Shown: positions 7,341 through 16,492 of the stretch, in pieces
How positions within the stretch are numbered: position 1 is the first letter of the stretch
How the letters are laid out: every line of letters starts with the position of its first letter
Origin: Jatrophihabitans sp.
Lineage (GTDB): Bacteria > Actinomycetota > Actinomycetes > Mycobacteriales > Jatrophihabitantaceae
Direction of reading: 5' to 3'
Length of the DNA stretch: 50,489 bases
Assembly: GCA_025963285.1 (NCBI GenBank)
Contig: JAOPUX010000251.1
Location: forward strand, 1-50,489
The notes under the pieces: model-generated
Database searches by the model: none
Seen by the model: only the letters and a program-made list of their open reading frames with translations
What the model was told of the DNA's origin: nothing
Translations under genes and position numbers: made by a program

Positions 7341-8351
7341 GTGACCACGATCGACCTGGCTGATCCCGATCAGCCGCGGGTGCTGCGTACCCGCGAATCG
7401 TTCTCCGACCGGCTCTTCGTGCACGGTGCCCGCTCGATCGGGGTGCTCGTGCTGCTGATCGTCGGCTCGATCGCGCTCTTCCTCGGCCTGCAGGCCTACC
7501 CCACGCTGCACCACTACGGCTTCCGGTTCTTCACCGAGTACCGCTGGCTCCCCAACCAGGACATTCTCGGGCTCCGGGCGATCCTGCTCGGCACCGTCGA
7601 GGTCGCGACGGTCGCCCTGATCATCGCGTTCCCGCTCTCCCTGCTCAGCGCGCTCTACATCAGCGACTGGGCACCGCCGCGGCTGCGGCCCGTGCTCATC
7701 CGACTCGTGGACATGATGGCTGCGGTGCCGAGCATCGTCTACGGCCTCTGGGGTTTCGGCCTGATGGAGCCGCACGCCACCCATGTGGCGCACTGGCTGA
7801 GCAAATACCTCGGCTGGATCCCGATCTTCAAGGTGCACACCGACGTCAACGCCCCCGTCTGGAGCTACTCGCCCGGGTATGCGGCCTACGAAGGCTCCGT
7901 CTTCATCGCGGCGATCGCGGTGGGGCTGATGATCTTCCCGATGGCTACGTCGGTGATGCGCGAGGTCATCAGCCGCACGCCGCAGGGGGAGAAGGAGGCC
8001 GCGCTCGCCCTCGGCGCCACCCGCTGGTCGATGGTGCGGACGGTGGTGCTGCCTTTCGGCCGGGCCGGGATCATCGGCGGCACCATGCTCGGGCTGGGCC
8101 GCGCGCTAGGCGAGACGATCTCGGTGGTGCTGATCATCTCGCAGGTGTACCAGGTGAAGTTCCGGGTGCTGGAGTCCGGCACGCAGACGATCTCGGCCCT
8201 GATCGCGGACCAGTACAAGGAGGCGACGCCGGCCCAGCTGTCGGCGCTGCTGACCGCGGGCTTCGTGCTGTTCCTGATGACGCTGCTGGTCAACACGATC
8301 GCGGCGGTCATCGTCGGCCGGGCCCGTAGTGGCGGGGCGACGGAGATATGA
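7341..8351 (+). CDS. pstC: Pst-type phosphate ABC transporter permease PstC
   Basis: This 336-residue inner-membrane permease has six predicted helices. The binding-protein-dependent transport (EAA) loop is seen as SRTPQGEKEAALALGATRWS (about residues 214-233), the site that contacts the ATPase, followed by the G-R-A-L-G-E-T-I motif of PstC/PstA. GTG 7341 is the start. It is the first gene of an operon: the next gene, pstA, overlaps by 4 nt (ATGA). The family imports phosphate with PstA, PstB and PstS; given the odd neighbours here, the true ligand should be treated as open. Confidence 0.92.
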   Translation: MTTIDLADPDQPRVLRTRESFSDRLFVHGARSIGVLVLLIVGSIALFLGLQAYPTLHHYGFRFFTEYRWLPNQDILGLRAILLGTVEVATVALIIAFPLSLLSALYISDWAPPRLRPVLIRLVDMMAAVPSIVYGLWGFGLMEPHATHVAHWLSKYLGWIPIFKVHTDVNAPVWSYSPGYAAYEGSVFIAAIAVGLMIFPMATSVMREVISRTPQGEKEAALALGATRWSMVRTVVLPFGRAGIIGGTMLGLGRALGETISVVLIISQVYQVKFRVLESGTQTISALIADQYKEATPAQLSALLTAGFVLFLMTLLVNTIAAVIVGRARSGGATEI

Positions 8352-9475
8352 CGCTGCTCGACGACCGCCCGGCTGCACCGGGCGGGCCTCCGCCAGACGG
8401 CCCACCGCCCGCTGCCGCCCCACCTGAGGTCTCGGATGACGCGCGGCCGATCCGCAGCCGCAGCCGCGACGACAAGCTCAACCTGGTGGGCGCCGGAGTG
8501 GCCTCGCTGGCGCTGGTCTGGGTGATCTACGAGCGGCTGCTGCCGTTCTCCGGCAAGTTCGGCTTCGTCGTGCTCTGGTACGTCGTGTTCCTCGTGCTCT
8601 ACACGGTGCTGACGGCCGTCAACAATCCTCTGCCGGTGGTGACGGACCGGCTCGCCAGCTCGGTCATGATCGCGGGGCCACTGATCGTGCTGGTGGCGCT
8701 CGTGTCGATGGTGCTCTTCACCTTCATCAAGGGGTGGGCGGCCTACACGCACGTGAACTTCTACACCCACGACATGGGCGGCGTGCAGCCGACCGCCGCG
8801 CTCAGACACGGCGGCGCCGAGCACGCGCTCGTCGGCACGCTGATCGAGGTGGGGATCGCCACGGCGATCGCGCTGCCACTGGGCGTGGGTGCTGCTGTGT
8901 ACATGACCGAGGTCGGCGGTCGGCTCTCCCGGGTCGTGCAGACGATCGTCGAGGCGATGACGGCCTTGCCCTCGATCGTGGCCGGACTCTTCATCTACAC
9001 CGTGTTACTCAAGGACCTGCATTTCCAGGCCTCCGGCTTCGCCGCGTCCCTGGCGTTGACGGTGATGGGCCTGCCGATCATGGCGCGGGCGTCGGTGGTC
9101 GTGCTCCGCGTCGTTCCCGGTGGGCTCCGCGAGGCGTCGCTCGCGCTGGGCGCCGGCCGCTGGCAGACGGTCTGGCGGGTGGTGCTTCCGACCGCCCGCC
9201 CGGGACTGGCCACCGCACTGATCCTCGGCATCGCCCGCATGGTCGGCGAGACCTCGCCGGTGCTGCTCACCTCGGGCGCCTCGACGTTCTTCAACGACAA
9301 CCCGGTCAAGAACCCGATGAACTCGCTGCCGCTCTACATCTATACCGCCGTCCGCTCAGGCGAGGTGGGCAACAACGTCACCCGTGGGTTCGGCGCGGCG
9401 GCAATGCTGCTGGTCGTCGTCCTCATCCTGTTCCTCACCGCCCGATTTGTGGCCCGAGAAAAGAAGGTCCGCTGA
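8348..9475 (+). CDS. pstA: Pst-type phosphate ABC transporter permease PstA
   Basis: This 375-residue permease is longer than most PstA proteins (about 290) because of a Pro/Ala-rich cytoplasmic N-terminus and two additional helices before the six-helix core. The EAA loop is PGGLREASLALGAGRWQTVW (about residues 258-277), followed by G-I-A-R-M-V-G-E-T-S, typical of PstA. It overlaps pstC by 4 nt and the next gene by 1 nt, so the three are translationally coupled. It pairs with PstC to form the membrane channel. Confidence 0.91.
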   Translation: MTLLDDRPAAPGGPPPDGPPPAAAPPEVSDDARPIRSRSRDDKLNLVGAGVASLALVWVIYERLLPFSGKFGFVVLWYVVFLVLYTVLTAVNNPLPVVTDRLASSVMIAGPLIVLVALVSMVLFTFIKGWAAYTHVNFYTHDMGGVQPTAALRHGGAEHALVGTLIEVGIATAIALPLGVGAAVYMTEVGGRLSRVVQTIVEAMTALPSIVAGLFIYTVLLKDLHFQASGFAASLALTVMGLPIMARASVVVLRVVPGGLREASLALGAGRWQTVWRVVLPTARPGLATALILGIARMVGETSPVLLTSGASTFFNDNPVKNPMNSLPLYIYTAVRSGEVGNNVTRGFGAAAMLLVVVLILFLTARFVAREKKVR

Positions 9476-11172
9476 TGCGCGCCCTGAAGGTGGCCGCCGC
9501 GATCGCTGCGGCCATGCTCGTCATGGCCGAGGGGTCGACCGGCGCCGACGCGGCCGTCACGCACGCCCTCATCGACGGGTCGGGATCGAGCTGGGCGGCG
9601 AACGCGATCAACCAGTGGGTGGCCGACGTCGGCAGCCAGGGGATGCAGGTCGTCTTCACCGCGAACGGGTCGGCGCAGGGGCGCAAGGATTACGCCAACA
9701 GGACCACCGACTTCGGCGTCAGTGACATCCCGTATCAGGGCGCGGACCCGACAACGGGGCAGCCGGACAACTCTCAGCACCGCTCGTTCGCCTACCTACC
9801 GGTGGCTGCGGGCGGCACATCGTTCCCGTACCACATCCAGGTCGGGAACAGCCTCGTCCGCAACCTGCGCCTCTCCGGGCTGACACTGGCCAAGATCTTC
9901 ACGGACAAGATCACCAACTGGGACGACCCGGAGATCACCGCCGACAACAACGGCCGCAAGCTACCGAGCATCCCGATTATCCCGGTGGTGCACTCCGAGG
10001 GTGCCGGCACGACCGCCATGTTCACCGAGTACCTGGCCCGCGAGTACCCGTCTGTCTGGGGGCCCTGCAACGGGGGGAAAGCCACCGAGACCGAGTACTT
10101 CCCGCTCAACTGCGGCAAGTCCTCCGGCCCGCAGCGCGCGCAGTCCGGCTCCGACGGCGTCATGAACTTCATCAGCAATGCTGACGCCAACGGCTCGATC
10201 GGGGTGGAGGAGTACTCCTACGCGCTGCTCGCGAACATCCCGGCGGCGAAGATCCTCAACAAGGCCGGCTACTACACGCTGCCGACGCAGTACAACGTGG
10301 CGGTGGCACTGACCAAGGCGCAGATCAATAACGACAAGAGCTCGCCGAACTACCTGACGCAGAATCTCAACAACGTCTACGTCAACTCCGACAAGCGCAC
10401 CTACCCGCTCTCGTCCTACGTCTATGCGATCATCCCGACCGCTGCCAACGACTCGCGGATGACAACCCCTAAGCGGCAGACCATCGCCGACTTCCTCTAT
10501 TACTCGATCTGCCGCGGCCAGGGCGAGATCGGCCGGATCGGGTACTCATCGCTGCCGGTGAACCTGGTGGAGGCCGGTTTCGGGCAGATCGGCAGGCTGA
10601 AGACGGCCGACCCCGGCGTCGATTTGACCCAGCGTGCGGTGAGCACCTGCGACAACCCGACCTTCATCGCAGGGCACCCGGAGGAGAACCATCTCGCTGT
10701 GGTCGCGCCGGAGCCGCCGGCATGTGACGAGCGTGGTGCCGGGCCTTGCTCTGCGAACGTCGGGAGCTTCAACGGAGCGCCGTCCGAAGCGGGCAGTGCC
10801 GGCGCGTCCAATGCCGCCGCGGGCGGACACGCGGGCGGTTCGGGCAGCTCCGGTGGGTCGGCTGGCTCTGGCGGCACGACCGGAACGGCGGCCGCGGGGT
10901 CCGGAACCACCGCCATCTCTGGTCCCAGCGCCGCCCCGTCGGGCAACGGGGCACAGATTGTCGTCGACCCGGTCACCGGGCAGACCCAGGCCGCCGGGCC
11001 GCCCCTGCTCTCGACCGATCCCACCGTTGTGCCTACCACGCTGGCGAGTTCCGACCGCAGTGGACCGAACTCGGTCCTCTGGGCGGTGCTCGCCGTGGTC
11101 ATTCTGCTGCTGATAGTCAGTGTCCCGGGTGCCTATGTCATCGGCACCAGGCGGGCAGGCAGGGCACAATGA
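9475..11172 (+). CDS. PstS-like substrate-binding protein with C-terminal membrane anchor
   Basis: This 565-residue exported protein has a signal peptide (about residues 1-27) and a full PstS-type periplasmic binding domain (about 28-390): an N-terminal DGSGSSWAANAINQW, then DFGVSDIPYQG, the GLTLAKIFTDKITNWDDPEI strand-loop and HSEGAGTTAMF, the anion-binding loop of PstS. A Cys-containing region and a Gly/Ser-rich linker (about 430-500) follow, then one membrane helix (about 535-558) and a basic tail. Most PstS proteins are lipoproteins or soluble; a C-terminal helix anchor is unusual. The start at 9475 overlaps the pstA stop (TGATG). It probably delivers ligand to PstCA. Confidence 0.85.
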   Translation: MRALKVAAAIAAAMLVMAEGSTGADAAVTHALIDGSGSSWAANAINQWVADVGSQGMQVVFTANGSAQGRKDYANRTTDFGVSDIPYQGADPTTGQPDNSQHRSFAYLPVAAGGTSFPYHIQVGNSLVRNLRLSGLTLAKIFTDKITNWDDPEITADNNGRKLPSIPIIPVVHSEGAGTTAMFTEYLAREYPSVWGPCNGGKATETEYFPLNCGKSSGPQRAQSGSDGVMNFISNADANGSIGVEEYSYALLANIPAAKILNKAGYYTLPTQYNVAVALTKAQINNDKSSPNYLTQNLNNVYVNSDKRTYPLSSYVYAIIPTAANDSRMTTPKRQTIADFLYYSICRGQGEIGRIGYSSLPVNLVEAGFGQIGRLKTADPGVDLTQRAVSTCDNPTFIAGHPEENHLAVVAPEPPACDERGAGPCSANVGSFNGAPSEAGSAGASNAAAGGHAGGSGSSGGSAGSGGTTGTAAAGSGTTAISGPSAAPSGNGAQIVVDPVTGQTQAAGPPLLSTDPTVVPTTLASSDRSGPNSVLWAVLAVVILLLIVSVPGAYVIGTRRAGRAQ

Positions 11173-13949
11173 CCGTCTCGTCACGACTGCGTCGCGTCGT
11201 CGCCTTTGTCAGCGCGTTCCTCGCTGTCTTCCTCGGTGCGACGCTCACGCGCAGCACGGCGCAGACGAGCGCCGATAGCGGATCGGTGACGAAGTCGGTC
11301 GTCGTGGACCGTTCCGAAGTCGACGCCGACGGCGATCTGGACTACCTGGACAAACCGCACCGGGTCACGGTGACGGTCGACACGACAAAAGATGTTCGTG
11401 GGCGCCAGGAACTCGGCGTCTCCTGGACCGGCGCACATCCGACCGGGGGGCTGGTCGCCGATGTCAACTCCGGCGACGCCTCGCAGGAGGAGTACCCGTT
11501 CGTCCTGCTCGAGTGCCGGGGCACTGCGGCCACCATCACGCCGGAGACCTGCTGGACCCAGACCTCGCAGGAACGCTTCCAAGAGGACGGGGACCAGGCG
11601 TTCCCCCCGTACCGCATCGACAGCTACGCATCAGCCGCTGATCGTGACGCGTTCGTCAACCAGCCGGACCCGATTCCGTCTGGGTGCCCTACCGACTACC
11701 TCGCCGCGCATTGGGTACCGTTCACGGCGGCAGACAAGAAGGTGTATCTCGGCGGCTCCGGTGGCTGTGCCGGGGTGGCTCCTGAGGCCACCGATGTCGG
11801 TGGCGCCGGGTTGCCGAGCAACACCACCTACGGCATCACTGCCTCCGACGGTTCGGGCGCGGCGAACTTCGACGTCTTCACCGCGGACGAGAATGCCTCG
11901 CTTGGCTGCTCGGACACCGTCGCCTGTTCGGTCGTGGCGGTGCCGATCGAGGGGGTCAGCTGCGACGCCTACGGCGGTACGGACGTCCTCGGCCTGCCGC
12001 TACCGCCTGAGGATCAGGTTCCGATCGACGATGCCCCGGCCGCCGCGGCGGAGTGTGCGGCGACGGGCGCGTATACCCCGGGCGAGCAGTTCCAGGCAGG
12101 CATCCGCTCCGACATCTCCGTCACCGGTGCCCTGTGGTGGTCCGCCTCGAACTGGCACAACCGGATGACGATTCCGCTGTCGTTCGCCACGCCGTCCAGC
12201 GTCTGCTCGGTAGTGAGCAGCGGGCCCAGCGAGGACATCTACGGTTCGGTCATCTTCGCCGAGGCGAGCGCGCAGTGGGAGCCGAAGTTCTGCACCGACA
12301 AGAAGCTCTTCAACTTCACCCACGTGCAGACCAGCGACCCGGCGGCGCGCAACCTGCTCGCCGCCGGCGACATCAACGCAGCGCTCAGTAGCGAGGGTCA
12401 ACCGGGTGGTTACGGCAGACCGGTGGTTCAGGCCCCATTGGCCGTCTCCGGGTTCGCGATCAGCTACGACATCGACGATGCCGAGCACAACGCCTACACG
12501 TCGCTCAGGCTCACGCCGCGGCTGCTGGCGAAGTTGCTGACGCAGTCCTATCCGGCCGATCCCGAGGTCAAGAACAACTACACCCCGCTGAAGAACAATC
12601 CGATCAACATCACCTGGGATCCGGAGTTTCGCGCGCTGAACCCAGGCATCCCTGAGCTGTCGACGGAGGCGGCCGCCGAGATGATCAACATCTCGAGCCA
12701 GGCAGATCTGACCTATGCGCTGACCAGCTACATCAACGCCGATCCCGAGGCGCGGGCCTGGTTGAACGGCAAGCCCGACCCGTGGGGCATGGTGGTGAAC
12801 CCGAGGTACAAGGACATCGCGCTCCCGGTGAGCGCCTGGCCGTTGCTGGACACCTACCTCCTGCCCAAGAGCTACATCAAGAGCGACGTCAACGCCTGCT
12901 ACACCAACAGCCCGTCGCCGTGGTTGTCCTTGATCGCGAATCCCACTGCGCTGCTAGCCAACATCGCCCAGGACATGCAGTTCTCGCTCTCCAACGTCGA
13001 AATCGACTGCCCGACCGGAGACCTGAGCGACCCGTCGACGCTTAAGATGCAGACGCAGGGCCGCCAGGCGACGGGCTCGCGTTTCCTGATCGGCATCACC
13101 TCGCTCGGGGAGGTGTCGCGGTACGGCCTCACGGCCGCCGCACTGCAGACGACAGCAAACGTCGCGGATCCGAGCGCGCAGTTCACCGATGCCGAGGGAC
13201 GCAGTTTCGTCGCCCCGTCCGCCCAGTCGCTGCGCAGCGCTGCCGACCTGCTGAAACCTGACAACTCCGCTGGCGTCTGGGACTTCCCCTACGACGCGCT
13301 GCACAAGGGTGGCAGCGCCGACCAGGCGTACCCAGGCACGATGGTGATCTACGCGGACGTCCCCACGAGCGCGCTGCCGAAGGCGGACGCCGCGAAGCTC
13401 GCTACGTTCCTCAGGTTCGCTGCCGGACCCGGGCAGGTGGCGGGGCTGGAGAATGGCGAGCTCCCCCCCGGCTATCTGCCGATCACCAAGGCCAACGGCC
13501 TCGAGGCCCTCGCGACCTACACAAGTCGCGCTGCTGACGCAGTAGCCGCTCAGGCTGGCGCTGTGCCCCGCGTCGACGGCAGCACCCTGCCGTCTTCGCC
13601 GCCGGCGACACCGACAGCACCGGCGACGACCAGTTCGACGGCTGGCGAGGCGGCCTCGGTGCCGCCCCTGGCGGTGGGTTCGGTGACGGTACCGACGGCG
13701 TCCCCGACATCGACGGCGGCCCCGTCCGAGCCGGCGTCGGCTGAGCAGACGGGCCCGGCAGCGTCGCCAGAGTCTGCTGCGCTGCGGACACCGACTGCAC
13801 GCTCGCCCGTCGCTCTGGTCGTGCTCCCGATCCTCTTCGCCCTGACCTTCCTCGCGGCGCTGCTGGCACCGGCGTTCCGGTACCCACACCTGCTGCGTAG
13901 GCCGGGGATGCTCCTGCGCACCCTCCTGCCGCGGGGGACCAGACCGTGA
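11169..13949 (+). CDS. Giant PstS-related surface protein with C-terminal anchor
   Basis: This 926-residue exported protein has an N-terminal signal/anchor helix (about residues 1-30). An N-terminal beta-rich Cys-containing region (about 40-400) is of no family I recognise. The second half resembles a stretched PstS fold: APLAVSGFAISYDID, then LRLTPRLLAKLLTQSY (the position of the PstS Ile-Phe-x-Gly-lys loop), and near the end YPGTMVIYADVPTSALPKAD with LATFLRFAAGPGQVAGLENG, matching the C-terminal helix and strand of PstS proteins. A Thr/Ala/Pro stalk, a membrane helix (about 885-908) and a basic tail complete it. It overlaps both neighbours by 4 nt. The PstS relation is by motif order only. 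Confidence 0.72.
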   Translation: MTVSSRLRRVVAFVSAFLAVFLGATLTRSTAQTSADSGSVTKSVVVDRSEVDADGDLDYLDKPHRVTVTVDTTKDVRGRQELGVSWTGAHPTGGLVADVNSGDASQEEYPFVLLECRGTAATITPETCWTQTSQERFQEDGDQAFPPYRIDSYASAADRDAFVNQPDPIPSGCPTDYLAAHWVPFTAADKKVYLGGSGGCAGVAPEATDVGGAGLPSNTTYGITASDGSGAANFDVFTADENASLGCSDTVACSVVAVPIEGVSCDAYGGTDVLGLPLPPEDQVPIDDAPAAAAECAATGAYTPGEQFQAGIRSDISVTGALWWSASNWHNRMTIPLSFATPSSVCSVVSSGPSEDIYGSVIFAEASAQWEPKFCTDKKLFNFTHVQTSDPAARNLLAAGDINAALSSEGQPGGYGRPVVQAPLAVSGFAISYDIDDAEHNAYTSLRLTPRLLAKLLTQSYPADPEVKNNYTPLKNNPINITWDPEFRALNPGIPELSTEAAAEMINISSQADLTYALTSYINADPEARAWLNGKPDPWGMVVNPRYKDIALPVSAWPLLDTYLLPKSYIKSDVNACYTNSPSPWLSLIANPTALLANIAQDMQFSLSNVEIDCPTGDLSDPSTLKMQTQGRQATGSRFLIGITSLGEVSRYGLTAAALQTTANVADPSAQFTDAEGRSFVAPSAQSLRSAADLLKPDNSAGVWDFPYDALHKGGSADQAYPGTMVIYADVPTSALPKADAAKLATFLRFAAGPGQVAGLENGELPPGYLPITKANGLEALATYTSRAADAVAAQAGAVPRVDGSTLPSSPPATPTAPATTSSTAGEAASVPPLAVGSVTVPTASPTSTAAPSEPASAEQTGPAASPESAALRTPTARSPVALVVLPILFALTFLAALLAPAFRYPHLLRRPGMLLRTLLPRGTRP

Positions 13950-14872
13950 GCGCGGCGCTGGAGCGGGTGCGCGCCGTCACCGTGGCGCCCGAGCCGGTCC
14001 TACCGCCGCGCTGGGCCGTCGTCACCGGCCGGACGCTGCTGGTGGTGGCGCTGCTCGGTGTCTGGTGCCTGAGCTACGTCTTCGGGCTGAGCCGGCTCGA
14101 GGAGGCCCGCTCGCAGCGCGCGTTGTACACCGAACTGCGGACGGAGCTCGCTGCCGGGATCGCCCCAGTCAGCGAGCCGATCGGCAATGGCGCACCGTTG
14201 GCGCTGCTGAACATCCCGAGCGTGGGCATCCGCGATCTTGTGGTGGTCCAGGGCACGGACGCCGGCGCACTGGAGAAGGGGCCGGGCCATGAGCAGGGCA
14301 CCCCGTTGCCGGGCCAGGACGACATCCTGGTGGGCAAGAAGCCGGTGAACAGCACGATCTTCGGGCGAGGAACGAGCTTCGGCGCCCCGTTCCATCGCAT
14401 CGCCAGCCTGCGTCGCGGCGACGGCATCAGCGTCACAACCGGCCAGGGCACGTTCACCTACGCGGTGGCTGACGTCCGCGGCGCGGGGGATCCGGAGCCG
14501 GTGACCGACACCGGGGCACGTGGCGTGCTCACGCTGGTGACAGCGAAGGGCACCGGCCCGGTCGGGTGGCTGAGCCCGCAGAACGCTGTCTACGTCGATG
14601 CTGTGCTGCAGAGAGGCGGGCAGCCGAGTACCGCGCTCGCGTCAGTGCCCCGACCTTCGAACGGTGGTGTGCTTGCGAGCGACACCTCGTTCGTCACCCG
14701 CCTGGAGCTGGCCCTCGCCGGCATTCTCGTCGTCGCCGTCGTTGCCGGACTTGTCTGGACTCGGACTCGGTGGGGCGCAGTGCAGCGCTGGATGGTCGGA
14801 GTGCCGCTTTTTGTGGGTTCATTGTGGTTATTGACCGATATTTCCCTACGCTTCTTACCAAATATTTTCTAG
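13946..14872 (+). CDS. Sortase-fold protein lacking catalytic residues (pseudosortase)
   Basis: This 308-residue membrane protein has helices near residues 30-50 and two at the C-terminus (about 255-302). Between them lies a class E/D-like sortase fold: LLNIPSVGIRDLVVVQGTD, then LEKGPGHEQGTPLPGQDDI and F-H-R-I-A-S-L-R-R-G-D. Where active sortases have G-H-R, this has GKK (K131); where they have TLxTC it has TLVTA (A200); the conserved Arg near the end (SPQNAVYVDA) is also missing. It therefore should not be able to cleave a sorting signal. The frame is intact and coupled to the gene before it by a 4-nt overlap, so this looks like a kept function, not decay. Confidence 0.8.
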   Translation: MSAALERVRAVTVAPEPVLPPRWAVVTGRTLLVVALLGVWCLSYVFGLSRLEEARSQRALYTELRTELAAGIAPVSEPIGNGAPLALLNIPSVGIRDLVVVQGTDAGALEKGPGHEQGTPLPGQDDILVGKKPVNSTIFGRGTSFGAPFHRIASLRRGDGISVTTGQGTFTYAVADVRGAGDPEPVTDTGARGVLTLVTAKGTGPVGWLSPQNAVYVDAVLQRGGQPSTALASVPRPSNGGVLASDTSFVTRLELALAGILVVAVVAGLVWTRTRWGAVQRWMVGVPLFVGSLWLLTDISLRFLPNIF

Positions 14873-14911
14873 TCCCCGCCCTGCCGGATTCATGAGAGCA
14901 CGGTCACACTA

Positions 14912-14928
14912 TGTCTAGCGTGTTGACA
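14912..14928 (+). promoter_or_regulatory. Candidate promoter elements for the third PstS-like gene
   Basis: The octamer TGTCTAGC (14912-14919) stands 3 nt before a consensus -35 TTGACA (14923-14928). A -10 is less clear; TTGGAT or GATACA 18-21 bp downstream are candidates. The leader would be roughly 180 nt. At pstC the same octamer also stands 5 nt before the -35. Confidence 0.4.
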
Positions 14929-15086
14929 GAGAAAGTAGGCAACGGTTTGGATACACCTATGAGTCGGCCCAGAAGCTCGTCCTGTCGTAGCTAGCCGCTC
15001 CCTGCTCGCCCGTTCTTCGGCCGAGCCGCCGCTGTCGCGCCTTCCGCCCGCAGCCGCATTGACTCCCCGGTAAGACCACTCCCACG

Positions 15087-15113
15087 GGTGTGGTGCGCCT
15101 GCTGCACCACACC
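15087..15113 (+). promoter_or_regulatory. Stem-loop in the 5' leader of the PstS-like gene
   Basis: GGTGTGGTGC (15087-15096) and GCACCACACC (15104-15113) form a perfect 10-bp stem with a 7-nt loop, followed by TGCCCAAAAATC and then the ribosome site GGAAGG. It lies 32 nt before the ATG. It could be a terminator/attenuator or an mRNA-stabilising structure; the sequence does not decide. Confidence 0.5.
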
Positions 15114-15145
15114 TGCCCAAAAATCACGCTGGAAGGCAATCTCTG

Positions 15146-16351
15146 ATGAAGAAGCTAGGAAAGGCCATCACCGTCTCGGTGGCTGGCGCACTCGCGTTGG
15201 GCGTGTTCGCCGCCGCTGCGCCGGCGGGTGCAGATCCGGTGCCGACGAGCACCGACGTCGTCGGTGTGGGTTCCGATGTCGTCCAGTACGCGGTCGACTT
15301 CACCGCCGACGGCGATGCTCTCGGCGACGCCGGCTACAACTCCGGCGGCAACACTAACCGGCTCGACGACTTCGACGCCACTGGTGACGCCAACGGTCGC
15401 GCGGGCTACCTGAATGGCAGCTCTCTCTCAAGCCCGATCTTGCAGAACCCGACGATCATTCTTCGCGAGGGCGAGTCGCCAATCCAGCGTCCCAACGGCG
15501 GCGGTGCCGGTGTCAAGGCGCTCATCGCCGACGGGCCTGGCCCCGAGAACATCAGCTTCGCCCGCTCCCCCAACCTGCCGACCGCCGCGCAGCAGACCAC
15601 CGCGCAGACCAACCTCGGAACCAAGCTCCACACGGTGCAGATCGCGAGCGACACCCAGGTGATCGCCACGGCGACGACCACCAATGCCCCGAGCGGACTG
15701 TCGGCGCAGGAGCTCGTCTCGATCTACAGCGGCGCGATCACCAAGTGGAACCAGCTGCCTGGTAACTCCGGAGGCTCGAGCGACACGATCATCCCGCTCA
15801 TCCCGCCGACCACTGCCGGTGTGTACACGACCTTCGTCAACGCCCTTAAGGCTGCCAACGGAGGCACCGCCGTCTCCCTGGATGGTGATGTGGTCCGCAC
15901 GGTGGAGCAGAACGACCCGAGCGCGATCAGCACCTTGCCAGCTGCGCAGAAGGTCGACGCGATCGTGCCGTTCCCGACCAGCCGGTTGTCGCTGTACAAC
16001 TCCGACTACTTCCTCAACCCGGCCACGCCCTACGGTGTGGGCGGGTCGGCCCCGGCTCCTGTCGATGCCAGTATCAAGCTGCTGACCGGTACCCCCGGTG
16101 ACAGCACGCAGGCCCACCCCACGACGAGCCTGAGCATCCCGCTGCCGTACTACATCATCTTCCGCGAGTCGGACCTGCAGAGCCAGGTTCCGTGGCAGCC
16201 GGGCAGCACGCTGAACTGGGTTCGCGCCCTGTTCTACAACCCGGGCGGTTCCGTGACGCCGTACTTCCAGACCGCGGCCGGGCAGGCGCTCATCGCTGCC
16301 TCGGGCTCCACCGCGACCTTCGCGGACTTCGGTAACCAGACCTTCAACTAA
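15146..16351 (+). CDS. PstS-like secreted substrate-binding protein
   Basis: This 401-residue secreted protein has a signal peptide (about residues 1-30, ending PAGAD) and a PstS-type binding fold. It shows GVGSDVVQYAVD near the N-terminus, then FARSPNLP, AQELVSIYSGAITKWNQLPG (the PstS I-x-x-G-x-I-x-x-W element, about 189-208) and DTIIPLIPPTTAGVYTTFVN, where PstS has its anion-binding loop. It has no lipobox and no C-terminal helix, so it should be freely secreted. GGAAGG lies 7 nt before the ATG. It is separated from the pst operon by its own promoter region and ends in a strong terminator. Confidence 0.83.
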   Translation: MKKLGKAITVSVAGALALGVFAAAAPAGADPVPTSTDVVGVGSDVVQYAVDFTADGDALGDAGYNSGGNTNRLDDFDATGDANGRAGYLNGSSLSSPILQNPTIILREGESPIQRPNGGGAGVKALIADGPGPENISFARSPNLPTAAQQTTAQTNLGTKLHTVQIASDTQVIATATTTNAPSGLSAQELVSIYSGAITKWNQLPGNSGGSSDTIIPLIPPTTAGVYTTFVNALKAANGGTAVSLDGDVVRTVEQNDPSAISTLPAAQKVDAIVPFPTSRLSLYNSDYFLNPATPYGVGGSAPAPVDASIKLLTGTPGDSTQAHPTTSLSIPLPYYIIFRESDLQSQVPWQPGSTLNWVRALFYNPGGSVTPYFQTAAGQALIAASGSTATFADFGNQTFN

Positions 16352-16364
16352 GCCTGTAAACGAC

Positions 16365-16396
16365 GTTGGGGAGCCGGTGCTGACCGGCTCCCCAAC
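16365..16396 (+). terminator. Intrinsic terminator after the PstS-like gene
   Basis: A perfect 14-bp stem, GTTGGGGAGCCGGT (16365-16378) with its complement (16383-16396), closes a GCTG loop 13 nt past the stop codon. No U-tract follows. Confidence 0.75.
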
Positions 16397-16492
16397 CTCG
16401 GCCAAGTCGGTGCTCGCCGGGGAGACGAGTGCCGACGTTGACGGCCCATCCAGTTCCACTCTCGATGCCACGAAACGTAGAAAAGGACAGAA

